DNA of 64,000 bases from an uncultured Armatimonadota bacterium (GTDB taxonomy: Bacteria > Armatimonadota > Fimbriimonadia > Fimbriimonadales > Fimbriimonadaceae). The notes beneath the pieces are model-generated. The model was not told the origin of the DNA, did no database searches, and saw only the letters and a list, made by a program, of their open reading frames with translations. A program made the translations under genes and the position numbers. The stretch covers positions 34,938-98,937 of the forward strand of contig CAIVDU010000051.1 of the NCBI GenBank assembly GCA_903904815.1, given 5' to 3'. Of the stretch, positions 1-9,448 are shown in pieces. Position 1 is the first letter of the stretch, and each line of letters starts with the position of its first letter.

Positions 1-725
1 GGCCCGCTTCTTTGCCCGCCCACCTCCAGCGTCAGTTCGCCGTCTCCTTCCGTGACAACATCTGCCCAGACCCGGAACTTCCCGTTGGGAAGCCGCTCCT
101 GGAGAAAGCTGGCTCGCTGAATCCGCGATTGAAATTCGAGCAATGAAACATGCCCCCAAATCCCGCAGGAGACCAAGCGGGGCCCCCAGTCCCATCCCGA
201 CATGTACTGCGCCTTTCGGACAAAGGCTCTTTCATCAAACCACTGGGTGTCCCACTTGATGCCTTCGGACTCAAAGTAAGCTCGGCGTCGATCGATACCC
301 GTCTTGACCGGTGACTCGAAGTCGACCCGAAGTTCGTTCAGCCCCGTTTCCAGAAGTGTGGTCACGTCGATCTCGACTGGCGTGAACATGTTGTCGGAGT
401 GCCCGATAACCTGTCCGTTGAGGCGAATCGTTGCGATCGTGTCCAAACCTTCAAAACGCAGCACCCTGAGGGGCAGTGCGCTGTCTGCCTTCCAAGAAAA
501 AGTCGTTCGGTACGACCACCGACTTGAATCAATCCACGCGAGACCAGGCTCGTAAAGTCGGTAGAACGGGTCGGGAATGATTCCGTTTTCGATCAGGTCA
601 AGGTGAACGTGACCGGGGACATTCGCGGGAAGCCAGCCAAGTCGCTGGAGTTGAGGCTGATGAAAATCCGGTGCTTCGTCTGGACAGCAAAACTGCCAAC
701 CTGAATCGAGAGAAATTGTGCGCAT
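1..725 (-). CDS. beta-mannosidase, glycoside hydrolase family 2 (N-terminal part)
   Basis: The reverse strand reads from an ATG at 725 without a stop to the window edge, giving about 241 residues. It begins MRTISLDSGWQFCCPDE and continues with LGWLPANVPGHVHLDL, IRLNGQVIGHSDNMF and AQYMSGWDWGPRL. These are hallmarks of the sugar-binding jelly-roll domain of GH2 beta-mannosidases, which remove beta-mannose from the ends of mannan oligosaccharides and N-glycans. The catalytic TIM barrel lies outside the window, so activity cannot be judged. No signal peptide is visible, which suggests a cytoplasmic enzyme. It is transcribed away from the sialidase-like gene, with about 480 bp between them. Confidence 0.88.
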   Translation of the reverse strand, partial: MRTISLDSGWQFCCPDEAPDFHQPQLQRLGWLPANVPGHVHLDLIENGIIPDPFYRLYEPGLAWIDSSRWSYRTTFSWKADSALPLRVLRFEGLDTIATIRLNGQVIGHSDNMFTPVEIDVTTLLETGLNELRVDFESPVKTGIDRRRAYFESEGIKWDTQWFDERAFVRKAQYMSGWDWGPRLVSCGIWGHVSLLEFQSRIQRASFLQERLPNGKFRVWADVVTEGDGELTLEVGGQRSG

Positions 726-868
726 GTCTTGGTTCAATTTAGGGTTCTTGCACCCGGTATTCGTTTGTCGGTACTTTGGCGGACCATTTCACTTGGTCAG
801 CAGACGCAAAGAAACACTTACCGGCATCTGACCCAGTCAGACGGGATTATGGCAAGAAATAACGCTTT

Positions 869-883
869 CTAACAAGGTGTTAG
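869..883. promoter_or_regulatory. inverted repeat in the divergent intergenic region
   Basis: CTAACA-AGG-TGTTAG is a perfect 6-bp inverted repeat with a 3-bp spacer, about 145 bp upstream of the beta-mannosidase start and 320 bp upstream of the sialidase-like gene. It could be an operator for either gene, but this is only inference from symmetry and place. The rest of 726-1205 holds no gene that I can support. Confidence 0.3.
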
Positions 884-1205
884 CTCGACATTTTCATCCC
901 TAACCTTAAGCAGTTCTGTCCTTCCCAGAATTTGGATCTCGACTTCCGCGGAATACTGCCTATGAGGCCAACAACACTATATCCGCACGCTTCAGGATCA
1001 ACAAAGTAGACTCTAAGTACGAAACCACCAGGCATATTCGCTGGGTCGTGCGTACGCTATCGGCTGCTAACCGGTAAACGTTCATCCAAGCTCTTAGGAC
1101 CCATGCCCCATCACCCCTCAATAAATGCAGGATTTCGCGCGAAATGAGTGGCGTTCAGCACTTTATCGTTCAAATCGTGAAAAACCGATCCACAATCTCC
1201 ATGAC

Positions 1206-2399
1206 ATGCTGAGGGGGTCGATTCTGAGAGGTGCTATAGCGTTCGGCGCGTTGTTCTGCGCTGCCCAGATGATTTCGGCCCAAACCACGCCGCTCCCGCC
1301 CGGGACCGTGATCGATCACTCTCTCGCATCCACTCAGAAATTTATCGGATCTCCTTCCATTTCGATCCAGCCGGACGGCACCTACGTAGCCACCCACGAC
1401 GAATTTGGACCGGGATCAACCGAATACATGCAAGGAATCACTCATGTATTCCAATCGAAAGACCGCGGGGTTTCGTGGCGAGAAGTAACGCGCATCAATG
1501 CCTTTTGGGGCACCCTCTTTCAAAGCAACGGAATCCTATATCTCATTGGAACCAATCGTAATAGCGGTTGGGTGCAAATCGTAAAGTCTTCGGACAACGG
1601 GGTCACTTGGACAAGACCCACCAGCACGAGCCGAGGTGTGCTGCTTCCAGAAGGCAAGTATCAGCTCGGCCCCGGAGCGGTTTTGATCTCAGGTGGACGC
1701 GTTTGGAAGGCGGTTGAAGATATCGACCCCAACAATTGGAGCTTCGGCTATCGAGCGATGGTCATGTCCGCCCCGGTCGGAAGCGACCTGCTTCAGGCGT
1801 CTAATTGGAAAATTTCAAACAGAGTCCCCGGCGTGAGCACCATGTACAACTCCAAGTTTGGTGGTTGGCTTGAAGGAAACGTCGTCGCTTCTCCCTCCGG
1901 CGGGATTGTAGACATCCTTCGCGTGACCGTCTCCAACTACGAAGAGATTGTGGCAACGCTCAACTCCACTCCAAACGGAGCAACTCTCTCCTATGACAAG
2001 TCGAAACTCTTCTCGATCATGCCCGGAGGGTGCAAGAAGTTTACGATCCGATACGACACCGTCAGTCACAAGTATTGGACTCTAGCGAATCGAGTGGCTC
2101 CTTCAAATCGGAAGCGAGACCCGATCGCCATGCGGAATGAACTAGACCTCATGTGGTCCACGGACCTCGTGAACTGGACCACGGCCGGCGCCTTGGATTA
2201 CCACGCCGACTACCTTTATCACGGGTTTCAGTATGCCGACTGGCAATTCGACGGCAATGACCTGGTCGCGGTGGTGAGAGTCGCCTTCGACGACGAAAGT
2301 GGTGGCGCCGCCACATTCCACGACGCGAACTTCCTTACATTTCAGCGGATCGCAAACTTTCGCTCCTGGACCGGAGCAATGCACAACACATCCCCTTAG
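1206..2399 (+). CDS. secreted sialidase-like protein with Asp-boxes
   Basis: From the ATG at 1206 the protein has 397 residues and starts with a signal peptide (MLRGSILRGAIAFGALFCA, probable cut after MISA). An in-frame ATG at 1125 would put 27 charged residues before it, so 1206 is preferred. Two Asp-box motifs of the S-x-D-x-G-x-x-W type are visible, SKDRGVSW and SSDNGVTW, as in sialidase/BNR six-bladed propellers. Later text such as LDLMWSTDLVNWTT looks like further blades. No arginine triad can be assigned, so the substrate is open: it may be a glycan-binding or glycosidase propeller. The stop overlaps the converging next gene by 4 bp. Confidence 0.7.
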   Translation: MLRGSILRGAIAFGALFCAAQMISAQTTPLPPGTVIDHSLASTQKFIGSPSISIQPDGTYVATHDEFGPGSTEYMQGITHVFQSKDRGVSWREVTRINAFWGTLFQSNGILYLIGTNRNSGWVQIVKSSDNGVTWTRPTSTSRGVLLPEGKYQLGPGAVLISGGRVWKAVEDIDPNNWSFGYRAMVMSAPVGSDLLQASNWKISNRVPGVSTMYNSKFGGWLEGNVVASPSGGIVDILRVTVSNYEEIVATLNSTPNGATLSYDKSKLFSIMPGGCKKFTIRYDTVSHKYWTLANRVAPSNRKRDPIAMRNELDLMWSTDLVNWTTAGALDYHADYLYHGFQYADWQFDGNDLVAVVRVAFDDESGGAATFHDANFLTFQRIANFRSWTGAMHNTSP

Positions 2400-3097
2400 G
2401 GCGGTGTCTCGTATTCGGTCAGTTGGGACAGCTTGCCGTGATCGTAAGACCACAATCCAACACACTTTCCCGCAGTTGTCGTGCCACCCACGATGATCTG
2501 CATGAGCTTGTCGTCGTCTAAGCACGCGACTGAAAGTATGCGCGGCCAGCCGTCTCGGCAGAGTTCAAAGACTTGGGGCGACTTGGATGGGGCACACATG
2601 AACGCAATTCCAACCGAGTGTGTCTTCGTCTCGCCTGAGACGTCCACGAGAATCTCTTCGTGACCAGTCCCGTCGAGATCGACGGAATAGACCTGCGGTT
2701 CTTTGATCGAAGTCAACAAATAACCCCGACGCCGAAAGAGATCCATCGCCATCTGTTTACCTTTGGCGCGCAATTCTGGCCGACGTCGCAATCGCCGAGG
2801 ATAATGAGGTTCCACGCACCAACTCATCACCTCGTCGAAGTCCTCACAGGCGACCATCCACGAAGCCGTTTTGCTACTCCAAGGTTCGACGAAAGCAGTC
2901 GACCGGAATTTGACGGAACTGAGACCGAGGCCCGCTAGCTCTAGTTGCTCCCTTGGGAACTCCGTATCACGCGTGGGCGCGCCCCAACCACCGCGCTTTC
3001 GAATCGCAAAGATGGTGTCTTGGAATGACAAAAAGGAAAAAGCACGCGTTTGGGCTCTAAGGGTAGAGGCCAAAACGAAACTAAGCATCGACAACAT
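2396..3097 (-). CDS. secreted hypothetical protein with VCBS/FG-GAP-like strand
   Basis: The protein has 233 residues and a hydrophobic start (MLSMLSFVLASTLRAQ) that reads as a signal peptide. I do not recognise a family. The stretch VYSVDLDGTGHEEILVDV resembles one calcium-binding FG-GAP/VCBS propeller strand (D-x-D-G-x-G-x-x-E), and WPRILSVACLDDDKLMQIIVGG may be a second, weaker one. It ends in a 4-bp tail-to-tail overlap with the sialidase-like gene. Between it and the protease start there is only about 110 bp without features. Probably an exported small propeller fragment of unknown role. Confidence 0.55.
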   Translation of the reverse strand: MLSMLSFVLASTLRAQTRAFSFLSFQDTIFAIRKRGGWGAPTRDTEFPREQLELAGLGLSSVKFRSTAFVEPWSSKTASWMVACEDFDEVMSWCVEPHYPRRLRRRPELRAKGKQMAMDLFRRRGYLLTSIKEPQVYSVDLDGTGHEEILVDVSGETKTHSVGIAFMCAPSKSPQVFELCRDGWPRILSVACLDDDKLMQIIVGGTTTAGKCVGLWSYDHGKLSQLTEYETPP

Positions 3098-3209
3098 GAG
3101 CGGTTAAACACCAATTTACGCTACCCAAGGGCCGGGCGAACACTCGATCACATAACAACCGCTAAAGAGGGACACATCTCCATGGGCAGCCGTCCCCCTA
3201 GCAGTGAAC

Positions 3210-6200
3210 TCAGTTCCCAGTTGGCGACTTCATGACCGCCTGAACTGCTCGCTCGATCTGAAGATCCCGTCCAAGCATCCACGTATTCGGATCAAACCAG
3301 ACGGCGAAGTCGGGCCTTCGTCCGTTGTTCTCTAGGTTCTCGCCAGTGATCGCGTAAGCGCCTATCGCGGGCATTCGAATCGATCCGCCGTCCCAAAGAC
3401 TGTACAGTCCAGTTCCGATCACGTACCCAGGCGTTCGTTCCCCGATAATCGGACCGCGTTTGAGCGCACGAAATCCTTCGGCCATCACTTCTGCATTTGA
3501 GAAGCTGGCCGAGTTAACCAAGAGCGCGGTCGGAATCTCCACTGCATCACCTCGGAGGATGTTCTCACTTAGCCGCACCCCCTCGTCTCCTCGAGTGGTC
3601 CTCACCAACCAGGGCGTTTTGAGAAGCGTGTTCAACATATCGACCGCGGTGGATCCCCCCCCATTGAAACGGCAATCGATAAGGAGCGCCTTTCGTCCCT
3701 GTGCCTCCGTGTGGATCTCACGCAAAAAGCGATCCAAACTGGGTTTATCCATGGCGCGAACGTGGAGGTAACCAACCTGTCCCCCGCTGGCCGCATCCAC
3801 CAGTGCCCGCTCTCTTCGAACCCAAGCCTCGTACTCCAAATCGGTCAAGGCGGTGGGAGGTAATGGCCGAATGTCGACCGTGCGCTCTGCACCATCGCGT
3901 TCGATCTTCAGCACCACGTGCTTGCCCGCTTTGTGATTCAACAGCGCGAAGATCGGCGTCTGATTCGAGGGTTCGTCGCCATCGACACTGAGAATGCGGT
4001 CACCTACCAAAAGCAGGGAAGCTGGATTGTCAGCAGGTGAGTTCGGAATGACCCTACTAACCGAGTAAACACCACGAGCATCCAGGACTCGTGGATCGAA
4101 CTCGACTCCAAGCAGCGCGTTACTTTCCGAAGTAACCCCAGGAATCTCGACCGGAGGAGGGGTGGATCCAAGGTGGGAGGAGTCGAGTTCTTCCATCATC
4201 TCGCCCATAAGGGCGTAGAAATCCGCTCGATCGTAGGTGTAAGGCACAATCTTGGCAAACTTGTCGCGAATCGCAGCCCAGTCCTTTCCGTTGTGTTGGG
4301 CATCGTAATAGAGTCGATCCATCGCCCACCAAATATCGTCGAACAGGGCCAACTCTTCCGCTCGCGAATCCACCGTGAATTCGGCATCGAACGGAATCGG
4401 ACCACCTCCCGGTTCCTTAAGGCCAATCGCGAAAAGCTTGCCTTTCTGAAGGACGTAAAGCTTAGAACCCGAATTGGATAACCATAAGCCGGACGTCGCT
4501 CCCGTAAATCCTGGGACGGGAGCAGCCACTCCAGATGAGACATTCACGGAAACGAGTTGTCCATCCGTATTCGTCCAGATGGTTTTGCTATCGGGCGAAG
4601 CGAGCGCGTCTTCCGCGCCATGAATCGTCAGCCTACGTAATCGCTCTTCGATGTTCGGCTCATAGACCTCGACCTTCGGCTCTCCCTTAATGGGAGGCTT
4701 GGGGGCGTCGATCTTTTCGAGGTCGTCTTCGGCAAAGGTTGGTTCGGGCGGCCAAAGATCCACCACGAATAAATCGGGATCACCGTATTCGGGTGAAGTG
4801 AAGTAAACACCCTTCCCGTTTGGCAAGAACCGCGGAGTAGAAGCGTTGCCGATTTGGGGACGATAGACCAACTTGGCAATCGTGACCATTTTGGCCGTTT
4901 CGATCTGTACAAGTACCACCTCGGTTCGTCGGCCGCGAATCAACGTGGAAGCGATCCAACGACTGTCCGCAGACCACGAAAATGGGCACGGACCGTCGAT
5001 CGCATCGCGATAGTTCCCTTTCAAAATCAGTTTCGGGGTACCCCCAGCCGCCGGCACGACCAGAATTTGGTCGTCACCGCGCTGAAAGGCAACCAGTTTC
5101 CCGTCCGGGGACACCGTGGGGTGGAAAACATCGCTGTCCGGGTCGGTATAGAAAGGCTTCGAAACGCCGTCCACATTAACCGATCGCAGTTCTCGCTTCG
5201 AAGCCGGACCGGCTGCCGTGAACAGAACCGTTCGGGAGTCAAGCCAAGAAGGTTGGAAGGCTAACCCGACATGCTTCAGGAGCCGTCTGGTGGTGCCGCC
5301 CTTTTCCGGAATAAGGAACAGGTCTCCCCGAGCAACGAAGGCGGCCCGCTTTTGATCGGGAGACACCGCGAAATCCGTCGCTCCCGAAGTCAGAGAGATG
5401 GGAAGGGATTCGTTTGCTCGAGCGTCCGCGGGGACTTCCACGCCAATCCGCCTCTCGATCGCATTGAACGTATCGAGCACAAAAAGCTCCGATTCAAACT
5501 CATACGCCACGAACCGACCATCCCGGCTGACGCTAGGGTTGCGACATGTACCGTTCGTGTGGTGTGTCAGCGCGTGCGAATAGCTCCCATCCGGCCGCAT
5601 TCGCCATACATTGGGCCAGCCGTTTTCGTTACAGATGTAGGTGAGTGCCCCATCATTCTCCGTCTGAGGGGACAAGAAAGTGGTCTCGTAAGGGGTCAGA
5701 CGCCGATGGTTTGTCAGTGGCACCGTGTTGTCGGCACACCAAAGCGTGGGAAGCGCGCTGCTGTGAATGCTGGACTTTTGCCACGCCGACTCTCGATAGG
5801 CCCCGCGATTGTAAAAGACCGTCTTCCCATCGGGCGAAAGAGAGGGGAGGTAAGCCGACTCAAACGGGTGATTAGTCAGTCGCACCAGGGGACCGCCGGT
5901 CACGCGCACTCGAAACACGTCGCCTCTCCCCCACGCGTAGCTCGTCCCGTAGATGTACTGTCCATCCGGCGAAACCGCCGACGGATAGGTCGGCGCGCTT
6001 TCGTAAGTGAGGCGCTTCAATTCAGATCCGTCCGCCCGCATCGAGAACAAGTTGTAGTTCCCAAATCGGTTTGAAGCAAAAACGATATGGCTTCCATCAG
6101 GAAACCACTTGGGTCGCGTGTCCATGGCCGGATGCACAGTCAGGCGCGTCGCCTTCCCGCCGTCACGCGGAACAGTCCAGATGTCTCCCTGCCAAGAAAA

Positions 6201-6329
6201 GGCGACCGTACTTCCATCTGGGGAAATCGCGGGTTGCGTTATACGCTTAATGGGCTCGGCATGTGCCGAGGCCACTAAACACAGGGCAGCCAAAGTCGAA
6301 GCAAGGGAGCTGAGTCGAGCCGATCTCAC
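3210..6329 (-). CDS. tricorn-type protease (S41 family) with double propeller and PDZ
   Basis: This 1039-residue protein starts at a GTG (6329) with a signal peptide MRSARLSSLASTLAALCLVA. It has the tricorn order: TolB/PD40-type blades over roughly residues 25-620 (repeated SPDGxxVAF and FPDGSHIVFASNR strings), a C1 helical domain, a PDZ domain near 760-855 (VIPNSPADNP, VGDRILSVDG) and a C-terminal S41 domain. Ser718-His719 in ELDSSHLG match the charge-relay pair, Ser944 in NSASFSNAEV is the likely nucleophile, and the Glu in GENLENNGRRPD is the likely last member. Tricorn trims peptides to short products; the signal peptide points to a periplasmic version. It stands alone, without the tricorn-interacting aminopeptidases. 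Confidence 0.92.
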   Translation of the reverse strand: MRSARLSSLASTLAALCLVASAHAEPIKRITQPAISPDGSTVAFSWQGDIWTVPRDGGKATRLTVHPAMDTRPKWFPDGSHIVFASNRFGNYNLFSMRADGSELKRLTYESAPTYPSAVSPDGQYIYGTSYAWGRGDVFRVRVTGGPLVRLTNHPFESAYLPSLSPDGKTVFYNRGAYRESAWQKSSIHSSALPTLWCADNTVPLTNHRRLTPYETTFLSPQTENDGALTYICNENGWPNVWRMRPDGSYSHALTHHTNGTCRNPSVSRDGRFVAYEFESELFVLDTFNAIERRIGVEVPADARANESLPISLTSGATDFAVSPDQKRAAFVARGDLFLIPEKGGTTRRLLKHVGLAFQPSWLDSRTVLFTAAGPASKRELRSVNVDGVSKPFYTDPDSDVFHPTVSPDGKLVAFQRGDDQILVVPAAGGTPKLILKGNYRDAIDGPCPFSWSADSRWIASTLIRGRRTEVVLVQIETAKMVTIAKLVYRPQIGNASTPRFLPNGKGVYFTSPEYGDPDLFVVDLWPPEPTFAEDDLEKIDAPKPPIKGEPKVEVYEPNIEERLRRLTIHGAEDALASPDSKTIWTNTDGQLVSVNVSSGVAAPVPGFTGATSGLWLSNSGSKLYVLQKGKLFAIGLKEPGGGPIPFDAEFTVDSRAEELALFDDIWWAMDRLYYDAQHNGKDWAAIRDKFAKIVPYTYDRADFYALMGEMMEELDSSHLGSTPPPVEIPGVTSESNALLGVEFDPRVLDARGVYSVSRVIPNSPADNPASLLLVGDRILSVDGDEPSNQTPIFALLNHKAGKHVVLKIERDGAERTVDIRPLPPTALTDLEYEAWVRRERALVDAASGGQVGYLHVRAMDKPSLDRFLREIHTEAQGRKALLIDCRFNGGGSTAVDMLNTLLKTPWLVRTTRGDEGVRLSENILRGDAVEIPTALLVNSASFSNAEVMAEGFRALKRGPIIGERTPGYVIGTGLYSLWDGGSIRMPAIGAYAITGENLENNGRRPDFAVWFDPNTWMLGRDLQIERAVQAVMKSPTGN

Positions 6330-6467
6330 CTAGCGGATTTACCCGACCCGGAAGTCCGAACGCGCCGTGCCACGCCTAAATAGGCCAAACGAGCGTTTCA
6401 ACGGCCCAAGCCGGCCCCTAAAGAGCTTCAAGCGGACGATGTCGCTAAACTTTTTGGCTCAAAAACG

Positions 6468-7295
6468 TCACTTACTGAAAACGCCCGTGGGAATGTCCAC
6501 CACTTCTCCAATCAATTTCGTGGAGACCTGCTTGGACGGATTGAGTCGGTAGATAGCCTCCGGGCGCGTCAAACGAACTGCCACAACATCCTTCACGGAA
6601 GCGACTGAAGACACCTGATCTCCGTAGCCATGAGTGCCCTTTTGACTCGACCAATAGGCAATCGCAGGCTGTCCGGACGCATCCTGCGTCCATCCCAGAA
6701 AAACAACGCTATGGCCCAACCCGCTCTTCCAGGAGATGTTCATGAAGTCCCCGGGAAGGGCATCACTCGGACGAATCCTGACTCCCATGTGGGCGTACTC
6801 GACCAGGGCAAAGTAGGTCCCTGGGCCGTCCGCGTTCCACAGACCCCACATCTTGACTCCATCCTCCCGTCTGCTCCCGTCCGGTTCCTGCATGCGAACG
6901 GCTTCGAAACGATCGTCGGATAGATTGTCATTACGTCCGCTAAGAACCTGCCCCAAGGCTTCGATCAGGGCCGCGTAGCTGGAACCGCTGCAGTAGCTCG
7001 TGGTTCTCGAGGCCCGCAAAAGAGGGCGTCCAAGTAATTTCAAGTCGTATCCCACCGGCGATTCTGCCGGAATAGCGTGGACTCCTATGAAATATCCCCC
7101 TCCATCCGGCGCCGTCGCCTGAACTCGATCCACTCCCGCTAGCACTGCTCGGTTTAGCGCTGGCGCATTTTCCCCAAACAGTTCCAAATGCCGACAGTGG
7201 TGCGGCCCCGCCACCAGCTGACTGGGATCAAGCACGTACCATTTGGAATGGCCAGCTAAAAGCATTGCCGACAGTAAGGTAACCATTTCTCTCAT
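6468..7295 (-). CDS. secreted NlpC/P60- or CHAP-like cysteine peptidase
   Basis: The ATG at 7295 gives 275 residues starting MREMVTLLSAMLLAGHS, a short signal peptide; an upstream in-frame start at 7325 would add ten residues and spoil it. A Cys-containing helix start (SYCSGSSYAALIEAL) and the later GLGHSVVFLGW with a His, plus the LPGDFMNISW string before it, match the Cys-His layout and GD motif of NlpC/P60 and CHAP amidases, which cut peptidoglycan peptides. The spacing between Cys and His is longer than in small P60 domains, so the exact family is uncertain. It is divergent from the TPR gene at 7416. Confidence 0.55.
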   Translation of the reverse strand: MREMVTLLSAMLLAGHSKWYVLDPSQLVAGPHHCRHLELFGENAPALNRAVLAGVDRVQATAPDGGGYFIGVHAIPAESPVGYDLKLLGRPLLRASRTTSYCSGSSYAALIEALGQVLSGRNDNLSDDRFEAVRMQEPDGSRREDGVKMWGLWNADGPGTYFALVEYAHMGVRIRPSDALPGDFMNISWKSGLGHSVVFLGWTQDASGQPAIAYWSSQKGTHGYGDQVSSVASVKDVVAVRLTRPEAIYRLNPSKQVSTKLIGEVVDIPTGVFSK

Positions 7296-7415
7296 TCTAC
7301 AGACCTGCGCAGAGCTCGGCGACATGCTTCAAAGCTGTTTTCTTGACCGTTGTCGAGTTGGGGTGGAATATCTTCGGCTTTCATCACGTCATACTCCTGG
7401 ATTAGGTTTCCTCTA

Positions 7416-9275
7416 ATGAGCGCACTACTTTACGCTTACGCATTGCTGGCGATGGCCCCCTCGCACGCCCCAGTAACTCTGAACGTCAATCTCTCCCCTG
7501 GAGCAACCATCTCAGGTGAACGAACGATTAAGGTGACGGTGATTGCAAACAACCCGGTAACTCAGGTTGAGTTCTATGTGGGAACTGATTTGCGAGACAA
7601 CGCCACCAGTACGCCCTACCTCTTCAAGTTCGACAGCCTGCCGGAGGCAGATGGAGATCTAAAACTTCGCTTCAAGGCATACACCACTGAAGGTGAGACT
7701 GGCGAAAAGACGATTCTCGTTCATGTAGACAATGGCATTGGCAAGGGGGCCGATTTCCATGTGCAGAAAGGTCTGGCCCAACTGGCCGTGAGCGACTGGA
7801 AATCAGCGGAGACGCAAGGTCGAATAGCCCTTAAGATCGATCCTAAATCCAATGCCGCCCGCATCGTTTTGACTCGATCCTATCTCGGTCAGCGAGTCTT
7901 CGATAAGGCTCAGAAATATGCCGAAGATGCGGTCGCCCAGGATCCAAATGATGTGCAAGCACTCAACCTGCTTGCGGGTGTGAACATCGAGTTAGCACTC
8001 GGCGTGGTGACGAAGGAAGGCGGAGACCGAAAGGACACCATCAACAGCGTTCGCGAGGCACTCAAAAATGCCGTCACGAGTCGACGCAAGGTGCTCGACA
8101 ACGCGGTTTCTGCCCTAGCCGCCCCGACCGACGAGGCAAGCGCAATTAAGTTTTCTGACGTTGCCATCGCTGCCGGACGATACAACCTCGTCGACCAGAC
8201 ATTGAGACCACGAGTCGACGCCGGGAACAGCTCACTCGCCGTGTACAAGCGACTGGCCTATGCGATGATTCGGCTGAGCCGATACAAGGAGGCCATCGAC
8301 ATCCTCCAACGTGGACAGTTTCTTGAATCAACCGACGCGGATGCAAACGCGATCCTCGCCGTAGCCTATGCCGAAGGAAACGACGTGGCCGACTCAGACG
8401 CCGCTCTGGCCCGAGCCAAAAAGGCGTCGGCCAGCAGTCCTGCGGCAAGAACGGCGGAAGCTTATATCGCGCTCAAATTCGCCCGGGTTTCTGCAGGCAC
8501 GAAGGAAACCCTTCCGCTGAACTACGACGACGCAAGCGGGACAGAGTCCGATCAGAAAAAACGCGCAAGAGCGGCGCTAGCCAAGGCACTTTCCGGCTTG
8601 CTGGATGACATGGGCGAGCGAACCGAGACCAACTACTTTGCTCAATCCCTTGAGAACAAATTGGAAGACTACGACAAGGCAAATCGCTACTTCCAAGACG
8701 CGATCCTCACAGAACCGGCCAATTCGGACGCGTTTCTTGAGCAAGGCAATCGGTCCATTGCTCTCAGCTATCGCGGCAAACTCGCCAAGGATGCGCTTCA
8801 GCAGCAATACGATGCCGCCGACACGATGTTCCAAACCGCTTTAGCCGCTTCTCCGTCCTCTGCCGCCGCGCTGACTGGCCTCGCGGCGGTCAATTCCATC
8901 GAGGGCAACGCATCGCAAGCGGTGACTTGGGCAGAAGCCGCTGTTGCCGCCGACAAGAACTACGCCGCAGCTTACGCGGTACTTTGCTCAGCCTACAATC
9001 TTCAATCGAAGGCCCAGCGCACTCTCGCTGACGAGCTGAGAAAGAAGAATCTGGACTTCGGCACCGATCCAGCCACGCGCCAGGCCAATGAAATCAAGGC
9101 TCGTTCCTTCGAAACGGCAGCCACGAAGTTCTCGGTCAAGGCTCAAGAGTCTGCTCGCCAAGCCGCTGCCCTTGATCCTCGGATCCAAGGCTACGACTTC
9201 AATAGCCCTGCGGCGAGTTGGAGATACTTCTACGCCGGGGGACGATCTCCGGTAATCACTCCTCCAGCCAACTAG
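7416..9275 (+). CDS. exported Ig-like plus TPR-repeat protein
   Basis: The chosen ATG (7416) begins MSALLYAYALLAMAPSHA, a signal peptide; the frame stays open upstream to 7350 but that extension lacks sense. Residues about 20-115 form an Ig-like domain (TQVEFYVGTDLRDNATSTPYL is typical of bacterial Ig domains seen in glycan-binding proteins). The rest, to residue 619, is helical TPR repeats, e.g. AVAQDPNDVQALNLLAGVN, AILTEPANSDAFLEQGN and AALAASPSSAAALTGLAAV-like strings. TPR stacks bind other proteins, so a periplasmic scaffold role is plausible. A strong terminator follows directly, so it is not part of the receptor operon downstream. Confidence 0.75.
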   Translation: MSALLYAYALLAMAPSHAPVTLNVNLSPGATISGERTIKVTVIANNPVTQVEFYVGTDLRDNATSTPYLFKFDSLPEADGDLKLRFKAYTTEGETGEKTILVHVDNGIGKGADFHVQKGLAQLAVSDWKSAETQGRIALKIDPKSNAARIVLTRSYLGQRVFDKAQKYAEDAVAQDPNDVQALNLLAGVNIELALGVVTKEGGDRKDTINSVREALKNAVTSRRKVLDNAVSALAAPTDEASAIKFSDVAIAAGRYNLVDQTLRPRVDAGNSSLAVYKRLAYAMIRLSRYKEAIDILQRGQFLESTDADANAILAVAYAEGNDVADSDAALARAKKASASSPAARTAEAYIALKFARVSAGTKETLPLNYDDASGTESDQKKRARAALAKALSGLLDDMGERTETNYFAQSLENKLEDYDKANRYFQDAILTEPANSDAFLEQGNRSIALSYRGKLAKDALQQQYDAADTMFQTALAASPSSAAALTGLAAVNSIEGNASQAVTWAEAAVAADKNYAAAYAVLCSAYNLQSKAQRTLADELRKKNLDFGTDPATRQANEIKARSFETAATKFSVKAQESARQAAALDPRIQGYDFNSPAASWRYFYAGGRSPVITPPAN

Positions 9276-9300
9276 TCGCTGGAAACGAGCAAGATCAATG

Positions 9301-9332
9301 GCCGGACCTGCGCAAGCGGGTCCGGCTTTTTT
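9301..9332 (+). terminator. Rho-independent terminator after the TPR gene
   Basis: GCCGGACC (9301-9308) and GGTCCGGC (9319-9326) form a perfect 8-bp GC-rich stem with a 10-nt loop, followed by six T residues (9327-9332). It lies 26 bp after the TPR stop codon and separates that gene from the TonB receptor cluster. Confidence 0.92.
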
Positions 9333-9448
9333 GTGCTCCATCACATGGAAATGCTGATAGTTTTCGGGCAAACCTGCACCGACGCCTTCTTATTCGAACA
9401 CCTAATGCCAACAACAATACCGGGACGCGTGGTTCGTTCTCTATTTTT

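Noticed and set aside
9218..9448. N-terminal extension of the first TonB receptor
   Set aside because: It spans the terminator of the TPR gene, and the signal peptide begins at 9449.
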